Below are positions 1 to 8,100 of a stretch of DNA of 35,753 nucleotides, piece by piece; positions within the stretch are counted from its first letter, which is position 1; every line of letters starts with the position of its first letter. A model generated the notes under the pieces. The model did not search any database. It saw only the letters and a list, made by a program, of their open reading frames with translations, and was not told the origin of the DNA. The position numbers and the translations under genes are program-made. The DNA is from Mycobacterium sp. 1274756.6 (GTDB taxonomy: Bacteria > Actinomycetota > Actinomycetes > Mycobacteriales > Mycobacteriaceae), in NCBI RefSeq assembly GCF_001668625.1, contig NZ_LZLJ01000068.1, forward strand, positions 1-35,753, in the 5' to 3' direction.

Positions 1-166
1 GATCGAGCAGGCTCACCACCGACCGCTCCACCTGACCGTCGGCGTCCAGCGCCAGCACCGCGACACTGAGCACCCGGGCCCGGTCGGGATGGATGCCGGA
101 TGTCTCGACGTCGACGACCGCCCAGCCCGACCCCGGCTCCCCGGCGGGCCGACCCCAACCGTTCAT
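1..166 (-). CDS. DnaQ-like 3'-5' exonuclease, N-terminal fragment
   Basis: This is the first 55 codons of a gene that continues beyond the left edge of the window. The start is the ATG at 166. The visible peptide contains WAVVDVETSG followed by HPDRARVLSVAVL, which is the ExoI motif (D-x-E-T) of DEDD-family exonucleases such as the epsilon subunit of DNA polymerase III. The family trims 3' ends of DNA, often for proofreading. In M. tuberculosis a dnaQ gene (Rv3711c) also lies divergent from murT, which supports the call. The remaining Exo motifs lie outside the window, so a standalone exonuclease and a true polymerase subunit cannot be separated here. Confidence 0.75.
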   Translation of the reverse strand, partial: MNGWGRPAGEPGSGWAVVDVETSGIHPDRARVLSVAVLALDADGQVERSVVSLLD

Positions 167-252
167 CGGAGCCTCCTCATGTCCCGAGCATGGCATGCGC
201 AGCGGACATCGCCGTGTCGCCGCCGGTCGTGTCGCCCCTTAAACTCAGCCGG

Positions 253-1482
253 GTGATCAGCGTCCGTGGCCGACTGGCCCTGGCAGCCGGCGCGTGCGCG
301 CGCTGGGCGTCGCGAGCGACCGGGCGCGGCGCCGGCGCCATGATCGGCGGGCTGGTTGCGATGACGCTGGATTCCTCGCTGCTCGGCCAGCTCGGCCGGG
401 GCCGCAGCTCGGTGGTGATCACCGGGACCAACGGCAAATCCACCACCACCCGGATGGCCGCCGCTGCGCTGCGCGAGCTGGGCGCGGTGGCCACCAACGC
501 CGAGGGCGCCAACATGGACGCCGGGCTGATCGCCGCTCTGGCCGCCGACCGCACCGCCCCGCTGGCCGCACTCGAGGTCGACGAGATGCACGTGCCGCAC
601 GTCTCCGACGCCGTCGACCCGGCGGTGGTGGTGCTGCTCAACCTCTCCCGTGACCAACTCGACCGGGTGGGGGAGATCAACACGATCGAGCGGGCGCTGC
701 GTGCGGGCCTGGCCCGCCACCCGGCGACCGTCGTGGTCGCCAACTGCGACGACGTGCTGGTCACCTCCGCCGCCTACGACCACCCGCGGGTGGTGTGGGT
801 CGCCGCCGGCGGCAGCTGGTCGGGGGACTCGGTGAGCTGCCCGCGCAGCGGCGAGGTGATCGTGCGCGAGCAGGAGCACTGGCGTTCGACCGGGACCGAC
901 TTCGCCCGGCCCACCCCGCACTGGTGGTTCGACGCCGACACCCTCTACGGGCCCGGCGGTCTGCGGCTGCCGATGCGCCTGGCGCTGCCCGGCGCGGTCA
1001 ACCGCGGCAACGCCGCGCAGGCGGTGGCGGCGGCGGTCACCCTGGGCGCGGACCCGGCGGCCGCGGTGGCCGCGGCGGCCACCGTCGACGAGGTCGCCGG
1101 CCGCTACCGGACGGTGACGCTCGGCGCGCACACCGTGCGGGTGCTGCTGGCCAAGAACCCGGCCGGCTGGCAGGAGGCGCTGTCGATGATCGACCCGACC
1201 GCGGCGGGCGTGGTGATCGCGGTCAACGGGCAGGTGCCCGACGGGGTGGACCTGTCCTGGCTCTGGGACGTCCGGTTCGAACACTTCGAGAACACCGTGG
1301 TGGTCGCGGCCGGGGAGCGCGGCACCGACCTGGCGGTGCGGCTCGGCTACGCCGGGGTGGAGCATTCCCTGGTGCACGACACCGTCCGCGCGATCGCCTC
1401 CTGCCCGCCGGGGCGGGTCGAGGTGATCGCCAACTACACCGCCTTTCTGCAACTCAACCGGGTGCTGGACCGCCATGGCTGA
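253..1482 (+). CDS. murT: Lipid II isoglutaminyl synthase, MurT subunit (Mur ligase-like)
   Basis: MurT is the ATP-using half of the MurT/GatD complex that amidates the alpha-carboxyl of D-Glu in lipid II. The Mur-ligase P-loop TGTNGKSTTT is at about residues 57-66, and the C-terminal DUF1727 part has DLSWLWD, whose Asp333 aligns with the catalytic Asp known in MurT. The GTG at 253 gives 409 residues, close to the usual mycobacterial length. GTG 229, GTG 214 and ATG 190 are in-frame alternatives, and no start has a clear Shine-Dalgarno. The zinc ribbon typical of Firmicute MurT is degenerate: only one Cys remains (CPRSG), and the second pair is replaced by HWRSTGTDF. The gene overlaps gatD by 8 bases, so the two are translationally coupled. 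Confidence 0.9.
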   Translation: MISVRGRLALAAGACARWASRATGRGAGAMIGGLVAMTLDSSLLGQLGRGRSSVVITGTNGKSTTTRMAAAALRELGAVATNAEGANMDAGLIAALAADRTAPLAALEVDEMHVPHVSDAVDPAVVVLLNLSRDQLDRVGEINTIERALRAGLARHPATVVVANCDDVLVTSAAYDHPRVVWVAAGGSWSGDSVSCPRSGEVIVREQEHWRSTGTDFARPTPHWWFDADTLYGPGGLRLPMRLALPGAVNRGNAAQAVAAAVTLGADPAAAVAAAATVDEVAGRYRTVTLGAHTVRVLLAKNPAGWQEALSMIDPTAAGVVIAVNGQVPDGVDLSWLWDVRFEHFENTVVVAAGERGTDLAVRLGYAGVEHSLVHDTVRAIASCPPGRVEVIANYTAFLQLNRVLDRHG

Positions 1483-2194
1483 AGCGCACAGCGAATCCGT
1501 CGTCCGGATCGGGCTGGTGCTGCCCGACGTGATGGGCACCTACGGCGACAGCGGCAACGCCGTCGTGCTGCGCCAGCGGCTCCGGCTGCGCGGCTACGCC
1601 GCGGAGATCGTCGAGATCCCGCTGGCCGACCCGGTGCCGGACTCGCTGGACCTCTACACCCTCGGCGGGGCCGAGGACTACGCGCAACGGCTGGCCACCC
1701 GCCACCTCAACACCCACCCCGGGCTGCAGCGGGCAGCCGCCCGCGGCGCCCCGGTGCTGGCCATCTGCGCGGCCGTCCAGGTGCTGGGGCAGTGGTATGA
1801 GACCGCCGCCGGCGAACGCGTCGACGGCGTCGGGCTGCTGGACCTGACCACCGCCCCGCAAGCCGAACGCTCCATCGGCGAGGTGGTGGCCACCCCCGCC
1901 CTCGCCGAACTCACCCAGCCGCTCACCGGATTCGAGAACCACCGCGGCGGAACCGTTCTGGGGGGCGACGCGGCGCCGCTGGGCCGGGTGGTCAAAGGCG
2001 ACGGCAACCGTGTCGGCGCCGGGGTCGACGGCGCCGTACAGGGCAGCGTGATCGCGACCTATCTGCACGGTCCGTGTCTGGCCCGCAATCCCGAACTGGC
2101 CGACCTGCTGCTGTCGCGGGTGGTCGGCGACCTGGCGCCGCTGGAGCTACCCGAAGTCGAACTGCTGCGCCGGGAACGGCTCGCCGCGGACTGA
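1475..2194 (+). CDS. gatD: Lipid II isoglutaminyl synthase, glutaminase subunit GatD
   Basis: GatD is a CobB/CobQ-type glutamine amidotransferase of 239 residues. It hydrolyses glutamine and channels ammonia to MurT for peptidoglycan amidation. The nucleophile is Cys98 in VLAICAAVQVLG and the partner histidine is probably His198 in YLHGP. FENHRGGT is also characteristic of the family. The residues after the nucleophile are A-A rather than the G-G common in Firmicute GatD. Its ATG lies 8 bases inside murT. In M. tuberculosis the homologue is annotated cobQ2 (Rv3713), but the murT partnership and short length argue against a cobyric acid synthase role. Confidence 0.9.
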   Translation: MAEAHSESVVRIGLVLPDVMGTYGDSGNAVVLRQRLRLRGYAAEIVEIPLADPVPDSLDLYTLGGAEDYAQRLATRHLNTHPGLQRAAARGAPVLAICAAVQVLGQWYETAAGERVDGVGLLDLTTAPQAERSIGEVVATPALAELTQPLTGFENHRGGTVLGGDAAPLGRVVKGDGNRVGAGVDGAVQGSVIATYLHGPCLARNPELADLLLSRVVGDLAPLELPEVELLRRERLAAD

Positions 2195-2202
2195 ACCCGC
2201 GT

Positions 2203-2346
2203 CTACCGCAGCCCGCCCCCCGCGGCGCCGGGATCCGGCGCGAAGGCGGCCGGCGGTTCGATCGGCTCGGCGCCGAACAACTGCCGGGCACGAGCCAGCA
2301 GAGCCCGGACCTCGTCGAGTTGCTCCTGCAGCACCGAGTCGGCCAC
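2203..2346 (-). CDS. Possible small protein, 47 residues
   Basis: A minus-strand reading frame opens with GTG at 2346 and ends at TAG 2203, with an in-frame stop just four codons upstream of the GTG. The peptide begins VADSVLQEQLDEVRALLARA, predicted as an amphipathic helix, then RQLFGAEP and a Pro/Ala/Gly-rich tail. This layout (helix, aromatic-x-x-x-E/P, proline-rich tail) resembles the first 35 residues of the transglycosylase-like protein at 2760. It lies divergent from the ESX-like operon and fills the gap after gatD. No function is recognised. It could be a remnant of an ESX-associated gene or a chance frame. Confidence 0.35.
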   Translation of the reverse strand: MADSVLQEQLDEVRALLARARQLFGAEPIEPPAAFAPDPGAAGGGLR

Positions 2347-2378
2347 ACCGCGACGCTACCCACCGCGCCGCGGCGCGA

Positions 2379-2412
2379 CAATTCAGTTCCCGGCGGCCAA
2401 AAATTTGAATTG
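2379..2412. promoter_or_regulatory. Inverted repeat upstream of the ESX-like operon
   Basis: CAATTCA at 2379-2385 and TGAATTG at 2406-2412 form a perfect 7-base inverted repeat around a 20-base spacer. It is an AT-rich island in very GC-rich DNA. The right arm overlaps the candidate -35 element of the operon. This is a plausible operator, but no regulator is identified. Confidence 0.3.
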
Positions 2413-2445
2413 ACGCTGCGGACAATGCGGTCGGATACTGAGACG
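2410..2445 (+). promoter_or_regulatory. Candidate SigA-type leaderless promoter of the ESX-like operon
   Basis: TTGACG at 2410-2415 and GATACT at 2434-2439 are separated by 18 bases. The -10 element ends seven bases before the ATG at 2446, which places the predicted transcription start at the start codon. A leaderless transcript would explain why no Shine-Dalgarno is seen. Confidence 0.45.
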
Positions 2446-2763
2446 ATGCCGGGCCCGGGCAGGCGCACGGAACTGGGCGACAAGGATCTTGTCGAGGCAG
2501 TGCTGCGCGACCTGCGGGAAGCGGCCGAACGCTGGGAGGCGCTGGTCGCCGAGGCCGAGACCATCACCTACAGCGTCGACCTCGGTGACGTGCGCGCGGT
2601 CGCCAACACCGACGGCCGGCTCATCGGGCTGACGCTGCACCCCAGCGTCACCACCGACTACACCCACACCGAACTCGCCGACCGGCTCAACCTCGCCTTC
2701 ACCGCGCTGCGCGAGGAGGCCCAGGCCGACAACGACGCCCGATACGGCGGCGCACCGCGGTGA
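2446..2763 (+). CDS. YbaB/EbfC-like protein, first gene of ESX-like operon
   Basis: A 105-residue protein with an N-terminal helix (about residues 10-35) and a central stretch YSVDLGDVRAVANTDGRLIG. The C-terminal helical segment is rich in Leu/Ala and acidic residues. This is the layout of the YbaB/EbfC family, small dimeric nucleoid-associated proteins. Members of the family also occur inside ESX loci, for example EspL, where they appear to help secretion rather than bind DNA. The start is the ATG at 2446, just after a predicted promoter. Its stop overlaps the GTG of the next gene by four bases, so it is the head of a tight operon. It is unlikely to be the recR-linked ybaB, because no recR is nearby. 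Confidence 0.65.
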   Translation: MPGPGRRTELGDKDLVEAVLRDLREAAERWEALVAEAETITYSVDLGDVRAVANTDGRLIGLTLHPSVTTDYTHTELADRLNLAFTALREEAQADNDARYGGAPR

Positions 2764-3638
2764 GCACCGACCCGCAGCTCGCCCACGCACTGGACCTCCT
2801 GGCCCGCGGTCACCGGCTGTACGCCGGGCCCGAACCCGCGGCGCCACCGATGCCCGACCACGGCCCGCCCGGCGCCCCGCCCGCCGGCGTTCCCGCGCGC
2901 GCGGCGGCCGAACTGGCCACGACGCTGCACCGGATCAGCCGGGCCGACCGCGAACTGGCCGCGCTGCTGGCCCGCGCCCACACCGCACGCAGCGTCGGGC
3001 GGCACGCCACCGGCCGCATCCTCGACGATGCCCACGCCGACACCGCACCCGGTGCGGACACCGCGATCGGACGCCGGGAAGCGCTGCGCCGCATGGCTGC
3101 CCGACTGCACAGCCAGCGACACCACATCCACCGCTCCCGCCGCGGCGCCCGCGCTCTCACCCGGCGGATGCGTCGCCTGCGCTACCCGAGCAGCCACGCC
3201 ATCCCGCTGACCCGGGTGCGCTACCACCGTCGGCATCCGCCCGGAGCGGTGCGGGGCCGCATCCTGGCCGCCCTCGACCGGCTCGGGATCACCGACCCGC
3301 GCGCCCGGCAGCGCTGGCTGCGCGGCTACCAGACACTGATCGCCCGGGAATCCGGCGGCGACCCGACGGCGATCGCCGGGCAACCGGCGGCAGCGCTCGG
3401 GCCCGTCCAACCCGACGGTCACCCGCTCGGCTACGCCCGCGGCCTCACCCAGACCCTCCCGCAGACCTTCGCCCGCTACCACCAGCCCGGCACCGCCACC
3501 GACATCTACGACCCGGTCGCCAACATCTGTGCGTCGATGAACTACGTCATGCACCGGTACGGCGTGCGCGTCGACGCCGCCAACCTGACCACCGCCGTGC
3601 AGCAGGCGGACGCCGGGCGCCCGGCGAAGGGCTACTGA
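2760..3638 (+). CDS. ESX-associated protein with C-terminal lytic-transglycosylase-like domain
   Basis: The protein has 292 residues and a GTG start overlapping the previous stop by four bases. The first 160 residues are helical and become very Arg-rich around 95-145. The C-terminal 120 residues resemble an SLT lysozyme-like fold: RESGGDP with the probable catalytic Glu197, then ARGLTQTLPQTFARYH and DIYDPVANICASMNYV. Such domains cleave peptidoglycan glycan strands. No signal peptide is visible, so if it acts on the wall it needs another export route. A YxxxE match (YAGPE, residues 21-25) after an N-terminal helix is compatible with type VII export but is a weak motif. In M. tuberculosis a similar protein (Rv3896c) adjoins eccB2. 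Confidence 0.65.
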   Translation: MSTDPQLAHALDLLARGHRLYAGPEPAAPPMPDHGPPGAPPAGVPARAAAELATTLHRISRADRELAALLARAHTARSVGRHATGRILDDAHADTAPGADTAIGRREALRRMAARLHSQRHHIHRSRRGARALTRRMRRLRYPSSHAIPLTRVRYHRRHPPGAVRGRILAALDRLGITDPRARQRWLRGYQTLIARESGGDPTAIAGQPAAALGPVQPDGHPLGYARGLTQTLPQTFARYHQPGTATDIYDPVANICASMNYVMHRYGVRVDAANLTTAVQQADAGRPAKGY

Positions 3639-3640
3639 GC

Positions 3641-5104
3641 ATGCCGCTGAACCTGTCCAACCGCGACCAGAACTCCGGGCACCTGTTCTACAACCGCCGG
3701 CTGCGTGCGGCGATCACCCGGTTCTCCGTGCGGATGCGCCACGACGACCGCAAACAGCAAGCCGCGGTGGCACTGTCGATCGTGTTCGTGCTCATCGGCA
3801 TCGGCTGGATGACGTTGCTGCACCTGATGAAGCCGGCCGGGCTGATCGGGCAGTCGGCACTGATCGGCAACCGCGATACCGGGCAGGTCTACGCCCGGAT
3901 CGACGGCCGGCTCTACCCGGCGCTCAACCTCACCTCGGCGCGTCTGGCTGTCGGCAACGCCGCCACCCCGGTCTGGGTGACCGGCACCGAGATCGCCAAA
4001 TACCCGACCGGCCCGCTGATCGGCATCCCCGGTGTGCCCGACGCCCTGAGCGCTGCGTCCGCGCCACGATCGGCGTGGGCCGTCTGTGACAGCTCGGCTG
4101 CGCGCACCGCGCCGACGGTGACCAGCATCGCCGGCGACCCGGGGGCCACCGATCGGGCCGGACCGCTCGGCGCGGACCGGGCCATCCTCGCCACCCACCG
4201 CGACGCCACCTACCTGGTCTGGGCGAACCAGCGCGCCCGCATCGACCCGACCGACCGCACCATCACCTTCAACCTCGGCCTCGACCCGGCCGACGCCCAC
4301 CCGATCGAGATCTCCACCGCGCTGTTCGACGCCATCCCCGCGGTGGAACCGATCGTGGTGCCGCCCATCCCCGACGCGGGCGCCCCGTCGTCCTGGCTGG
4401 CCGGGGCCCGCATCGGTGACGTGCTGACGACCCGCGACGCCGCCGGCTCGGCCACCGACTTCTACGTCCTGCTGGGCGGCGGGGTGCAACGCGTCAGCGG
4501 CTTCGTCGCCGACCTGCTGCGCACCGCCCTACCGCGGCACGCCGTCGCACCGCGGCTGGTCTCCCCCGACACGGTGGTGGCCATCCCGGTGGTCGACGTC
4601 CTCAACGTCGACTATTACCCGACTGGCCGGCTGCAGTTCGTCGACACCACGGCCAACCCGGTCACCTGCCTGGCCTGGACCAAACAGACCGGCGACCCGC
4701 AAGCGGCGGTGCACGTCCTCAGCGGTCCCGGGCTGCCGGTCCCCGCCGACGCGGAGGCCGCGACCGTGCCGCTGGTGCGCGACGACCGCGGGCCGGACTC
4801 GGTGGAAGCCGACCGCGCCGTCGTCCTGGCCGACGCGGCCACCTTCGTGGCCACCACCGGCGGTTTGGCCACCGCCGCAAGCCGGGAGAGCCTGTACTGG
4901 CTGTCCCCGCAAGGGGTGCGCTACGGCGTCGAAGCCGACCAGCAGACCCTGCGCGCACTGGGATTGGACCCGGCGACCGCGGTGCAGGCGCCGTGGCCGC
5001 TGCTGCGCACGTTCGCGGCGGGCCCGGCGATCAGCCGCGACGCCGCGCTGGTGGCGCGCGACACCGTTCCCGGTGCGGCAGCGGCGGTCCCACGCGGAGG
5101 GTAG
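3641..5104 (+). CDS. eccB: Type VII secretion core component EccB (ESX-2-like)
   Basis: EccB is a single-pass inner-membrane protein with a large periplasmic domain, part of the ESX secretion pore. The N-terminus has the usual basic stretch (NRRLRAAITRFSVRMRHDDR) followed by one membrane helix at about residues 41-62. The extracytoplasmic part has the two conserved cysteines expected to form a disulfide, Cys149 (WAVCD) and Cys343 (VTCLAW). The length of 487 residues is normal. It starts two bases after the upstream stop and ends two bases before eccC. The neighbouring transglycosylase-like gene and the single-chain EccC suggest ESX-2 kinship. The exact ESX type needs a tree. Confidence 0.9.
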   Translation: MPLNLSNRDQNSGHLFYNRRLRAAITRFSVRMRHDDRKQQAAVALSIVFVLIGIGWMTLLHLMKPAGLIGQSALIGNRDTGQVYARIDGRLYPALNLTSARLAVGNAATPVWVTGTEIAKYPTGPLIGIPGVPDALSAASAPRSAWAVCDSSAARTAPTVTSIAGDPGATDRAGPLGADRAILATHRDATYLVWANQRARIDPTDRTITFNLGLDPADAHPIEISTALFDAIPAVEPIVVPPIPDAGAPSSWLAGARIGDVLTTRDAAGSATDFYVLLGGGVQRVSGFVADLLRTALPRHAVAPRLVSPDTVVAIPVVDVLNVDYYPTGRLQFVDTTANPVTCLAWTKQTGDPQAAVHVLSGPGLPVPADAEAATVPLVRDDRGPDSVEADRAVVLADAATFVATTGGLATAASRESLYWLSPQGVRYGVEADQQTLRALGLDPATAVQAPWPLLRTFAAGPAISRDAALVARDTVPGAAAAVPRGG

Positions 5105-5106
5105 CG

Positions 5107-8100
5107 ATGGCCAAACGCGGATTCGTCCGCAGTACGCGCGCTGCGGTGCCGGTGGTGCCGCCGGCGCGGGTCGCGGTCGCCCCGCCGCTGGCGCTGCCCG
5201 AACGCGAACCCCGCAACATCCTGCTGATGATCGCCATCCCGGCGGTACTGGTCGGCATCCTCGGCACGCTGATCGTGATGTACGCGTCGGGGATCCGCAG
5301 CCTGCGTTCGGGATTCTTCCCGATGATGGGACTCGCCGGCTTCGGCGCGCTCATGTTCAGCGGCCGTCTGGGTCGCGGCCGCCGGGTGAGCTGGGGCGAA
5401 CAGGAACGACAGCGCCGAAGCTATCTGCGCCAACTCGACGACGACCGCGACGAGATCCACCGCGCCGCCGCGCAACTGCGCCGCAGCCAGCTGTTCGTCC
5501 ACGCCGATCCCCGGCGCCTCGACACCGTCATCGGCAGCCGCCGCATGTGGGAGCGCCGGCCCGGCGACCCCGACTTCCTGGACGTGCGGCTCGGCGTCGG
5601 CGTCCAGCAGGCCGGCGATTGCGCGGTCTCGCTGCAGTGGCCCGACGTGCCCGTCGCCGAGGAACTCGAACCGGTCACCGGCGGGGCACTGCGCGACTTC
5701 ATCCTGGAACAGAGCAAGATCCGCGACATCGGCAAGGTGGTGAGCCTGCGATCCAAGCCGGGCTTCAGCTTCCTGGCCGACGACACCGCCGCACTGCACC
5801 CACTGCTGCGCGCTGTGCTGTGCGCGCTGGCGGTCTACCACAGCCCCGACGACCTGAAGATCATGCTGGTGACCCGGCACCCGGAGCGGTGGTCGTGGCT
5901 GGTGTGGCTACCGCACAACCAGCACGCCGAGCTGATCGACGCATGCGGGCCGCGCCGGCTGGTGTTCACCAGCCCCACGGCGCTGGAGGAAGCGCTGGAC
6001 GCCGAACTGCACCGCAAGGGGCGCGGGCCCTGGACACCGCCGATCGGCAGCAGCCCGTCCACCATGCCCTCGCCGATGGAATCACCGACCGGCCGCGAGC
6101 TGGGACCGCACTGGCTGATCGTGGACGACAACACCGGTACCCCGGAGCAATGGGAAGGCGTGACCGGACAAAAAGGGATGGCCGGCATCACCGTGCTGCG
6201 CCTGGCCACCCGCGCCGGGACCGGGGTGGGATTCGGCGAGGACCAGCGTTTCGAACTGCGCGGCGACCGGCTGTGGCACCGCGGCGGCTTCTACGCCGTG
6301 GCCGATCAGCTCGCCGCCAGCACCGCGCACCGCTACGCCCGCGCGTTGGCGCGCTGGTCGCCGATGACCGCCGGGGAACTGGCCGAGACCGACGGCCGCG
6401 GGGGCGAACTGCTGCGCAGCCTGGGCATCGCCGACCCGCGGCGCCTCGACGTGAGCCGGCTGTGGGCGGAAAGCCGCGGCCGCGGCGACCCGAAGTGGGC
6501 GATGGTGCCGGTCGGGGCGAAACCGGGCGGCGAGCTGCAGTACATCATCCTGCGCGCCAAGGACTTCGGCGGCTTCGGTTTCCATTCGGTGGTGATCGGC
6601 ACGTCGGGGTCGGGAAAATCCGAGTACTTCCTGTCGCTGTGCAGCGGCATCGCCCTCACCCACTCCCCGGAGACGTTCATCGTCATCTTCGTCGACATGA
6701 AGTTCGAGTCCGCCGCCCAGGACCTGGACGGCTTCCCCCATGTGGCCGGCTCGCTGTCGAACCTGGGCAACGACGAACGCCACCTCGCCGACCGGATGCG
6801 CAAGGCCGTCGACGGCGAGATCACCCGCCGCTACCGGCTGTTCAAGGAGGCCGGGGCCCGGGACGCCAACGAATACGAGGAGATGCGCCTGGCCGGGCGG
6901 CAATTGGAACCGATCCCGATCCTGCTGGTCATCATCGACGAATACCTGGAGCTGTTCATCCACCACCCGGAATGGATCGACCTGGTCATCCACATCGGGC
7001 AGGAAGGACGCGGCTGCAACGTGTTCTTCACCCTCGGCGGGCAGCGCCTGGACCTGTCGTCGCTGAGCAAGGTCAAGAGCAACATCGCATTTCGGGTGGC
7101 GCTTCGCGCCGAGACCGCCGAGGACTCCCGCGACGTCATCGGTAGCGACGCGGCGCTGCACCTGCCGTCGGCGGAGAACGGCTACGGACTGCTCAAGGTC
7201 GGCCCCCGGGATCTGGAGCAGTTCCGCTGCTTCTACGTCTCGGCCCCGTTCGTGGTGCCCAAGCACACCGGCGACGACGGGCACACCGCGCCGGTCTCGT
7301 TCGCCCAGCCGCGGCTGCTGAGCTGGGAGCACCAACCGCTCAGCCCCGCCGAACGCGCCGCCCTGCCGGTGGAGCGTCCCGCGGAACCCGACGAATACCT
7401 GTTCCACCCCGACGGATTCCGGCGCAAGAAGATCGTCGACGTGGTCCGCGAGGCGCTGGCCGCGCAGCCGACGCGCCCCCCGCACCGGATCTGGCTGCCG
7501 CCCCTGGAAACCAGCGAACCGGTCGATGCGCTGGTGGCGATCTGGCGGGGCCGGGCCTGGGACGTCGACTATGGGCAGAACAGCGGGCTGACCCTGCCCG
7601 TCGGGGTGGTCGACATCCCCGAAGAGCACGCCCAACGGGTCCACGTCGTCGACGCCGAGATGGACAACATCATGGTGGTCGCCACCGCGCAGCGCGGCAA
7701 GTCGACCACGATCATGACGCTGCTGGTGGCCGCGGCGCTGCTGTACCGCCCGGAGCGGGTGACGTTCTTCTGCGTCGGGGCGGCGCTCTACCCGGTCGAG
7801 GAGCTACCGCACGTCGCCGGGGTGGTCAGCCTCTCCGACGGCGAGGGCGTGTCCCGCACGATCGCCACCCTCGAGGGGCTGATCCGCGCCCGGGAAGCGG
7901 CGTTCAAGCACCACCAGATCGACATCGCCGAATTCCGGCAGCGTCGCTTCGGCACCGCCGAGGGCGCCACCGACCCCGACGACAAGTTCGGCGACGTCTT
8001 CCTGGTCGTCGACAACTACGGCGACCTCTACGACAAGGACCCGGCGCTGGGCGACCGCGCCATCGCCATCGCCCGCCAGGGGCTGTCCTACGGCGTGCAC

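Noticed and set aside
163..1539. Long minus-strand reading frame opposite murT
   Set aside because: It is Arg/Gly/His-rich with no motif and mirrors the codon positions of murT. Such shadow frames are expected in very GC-rich DNA.
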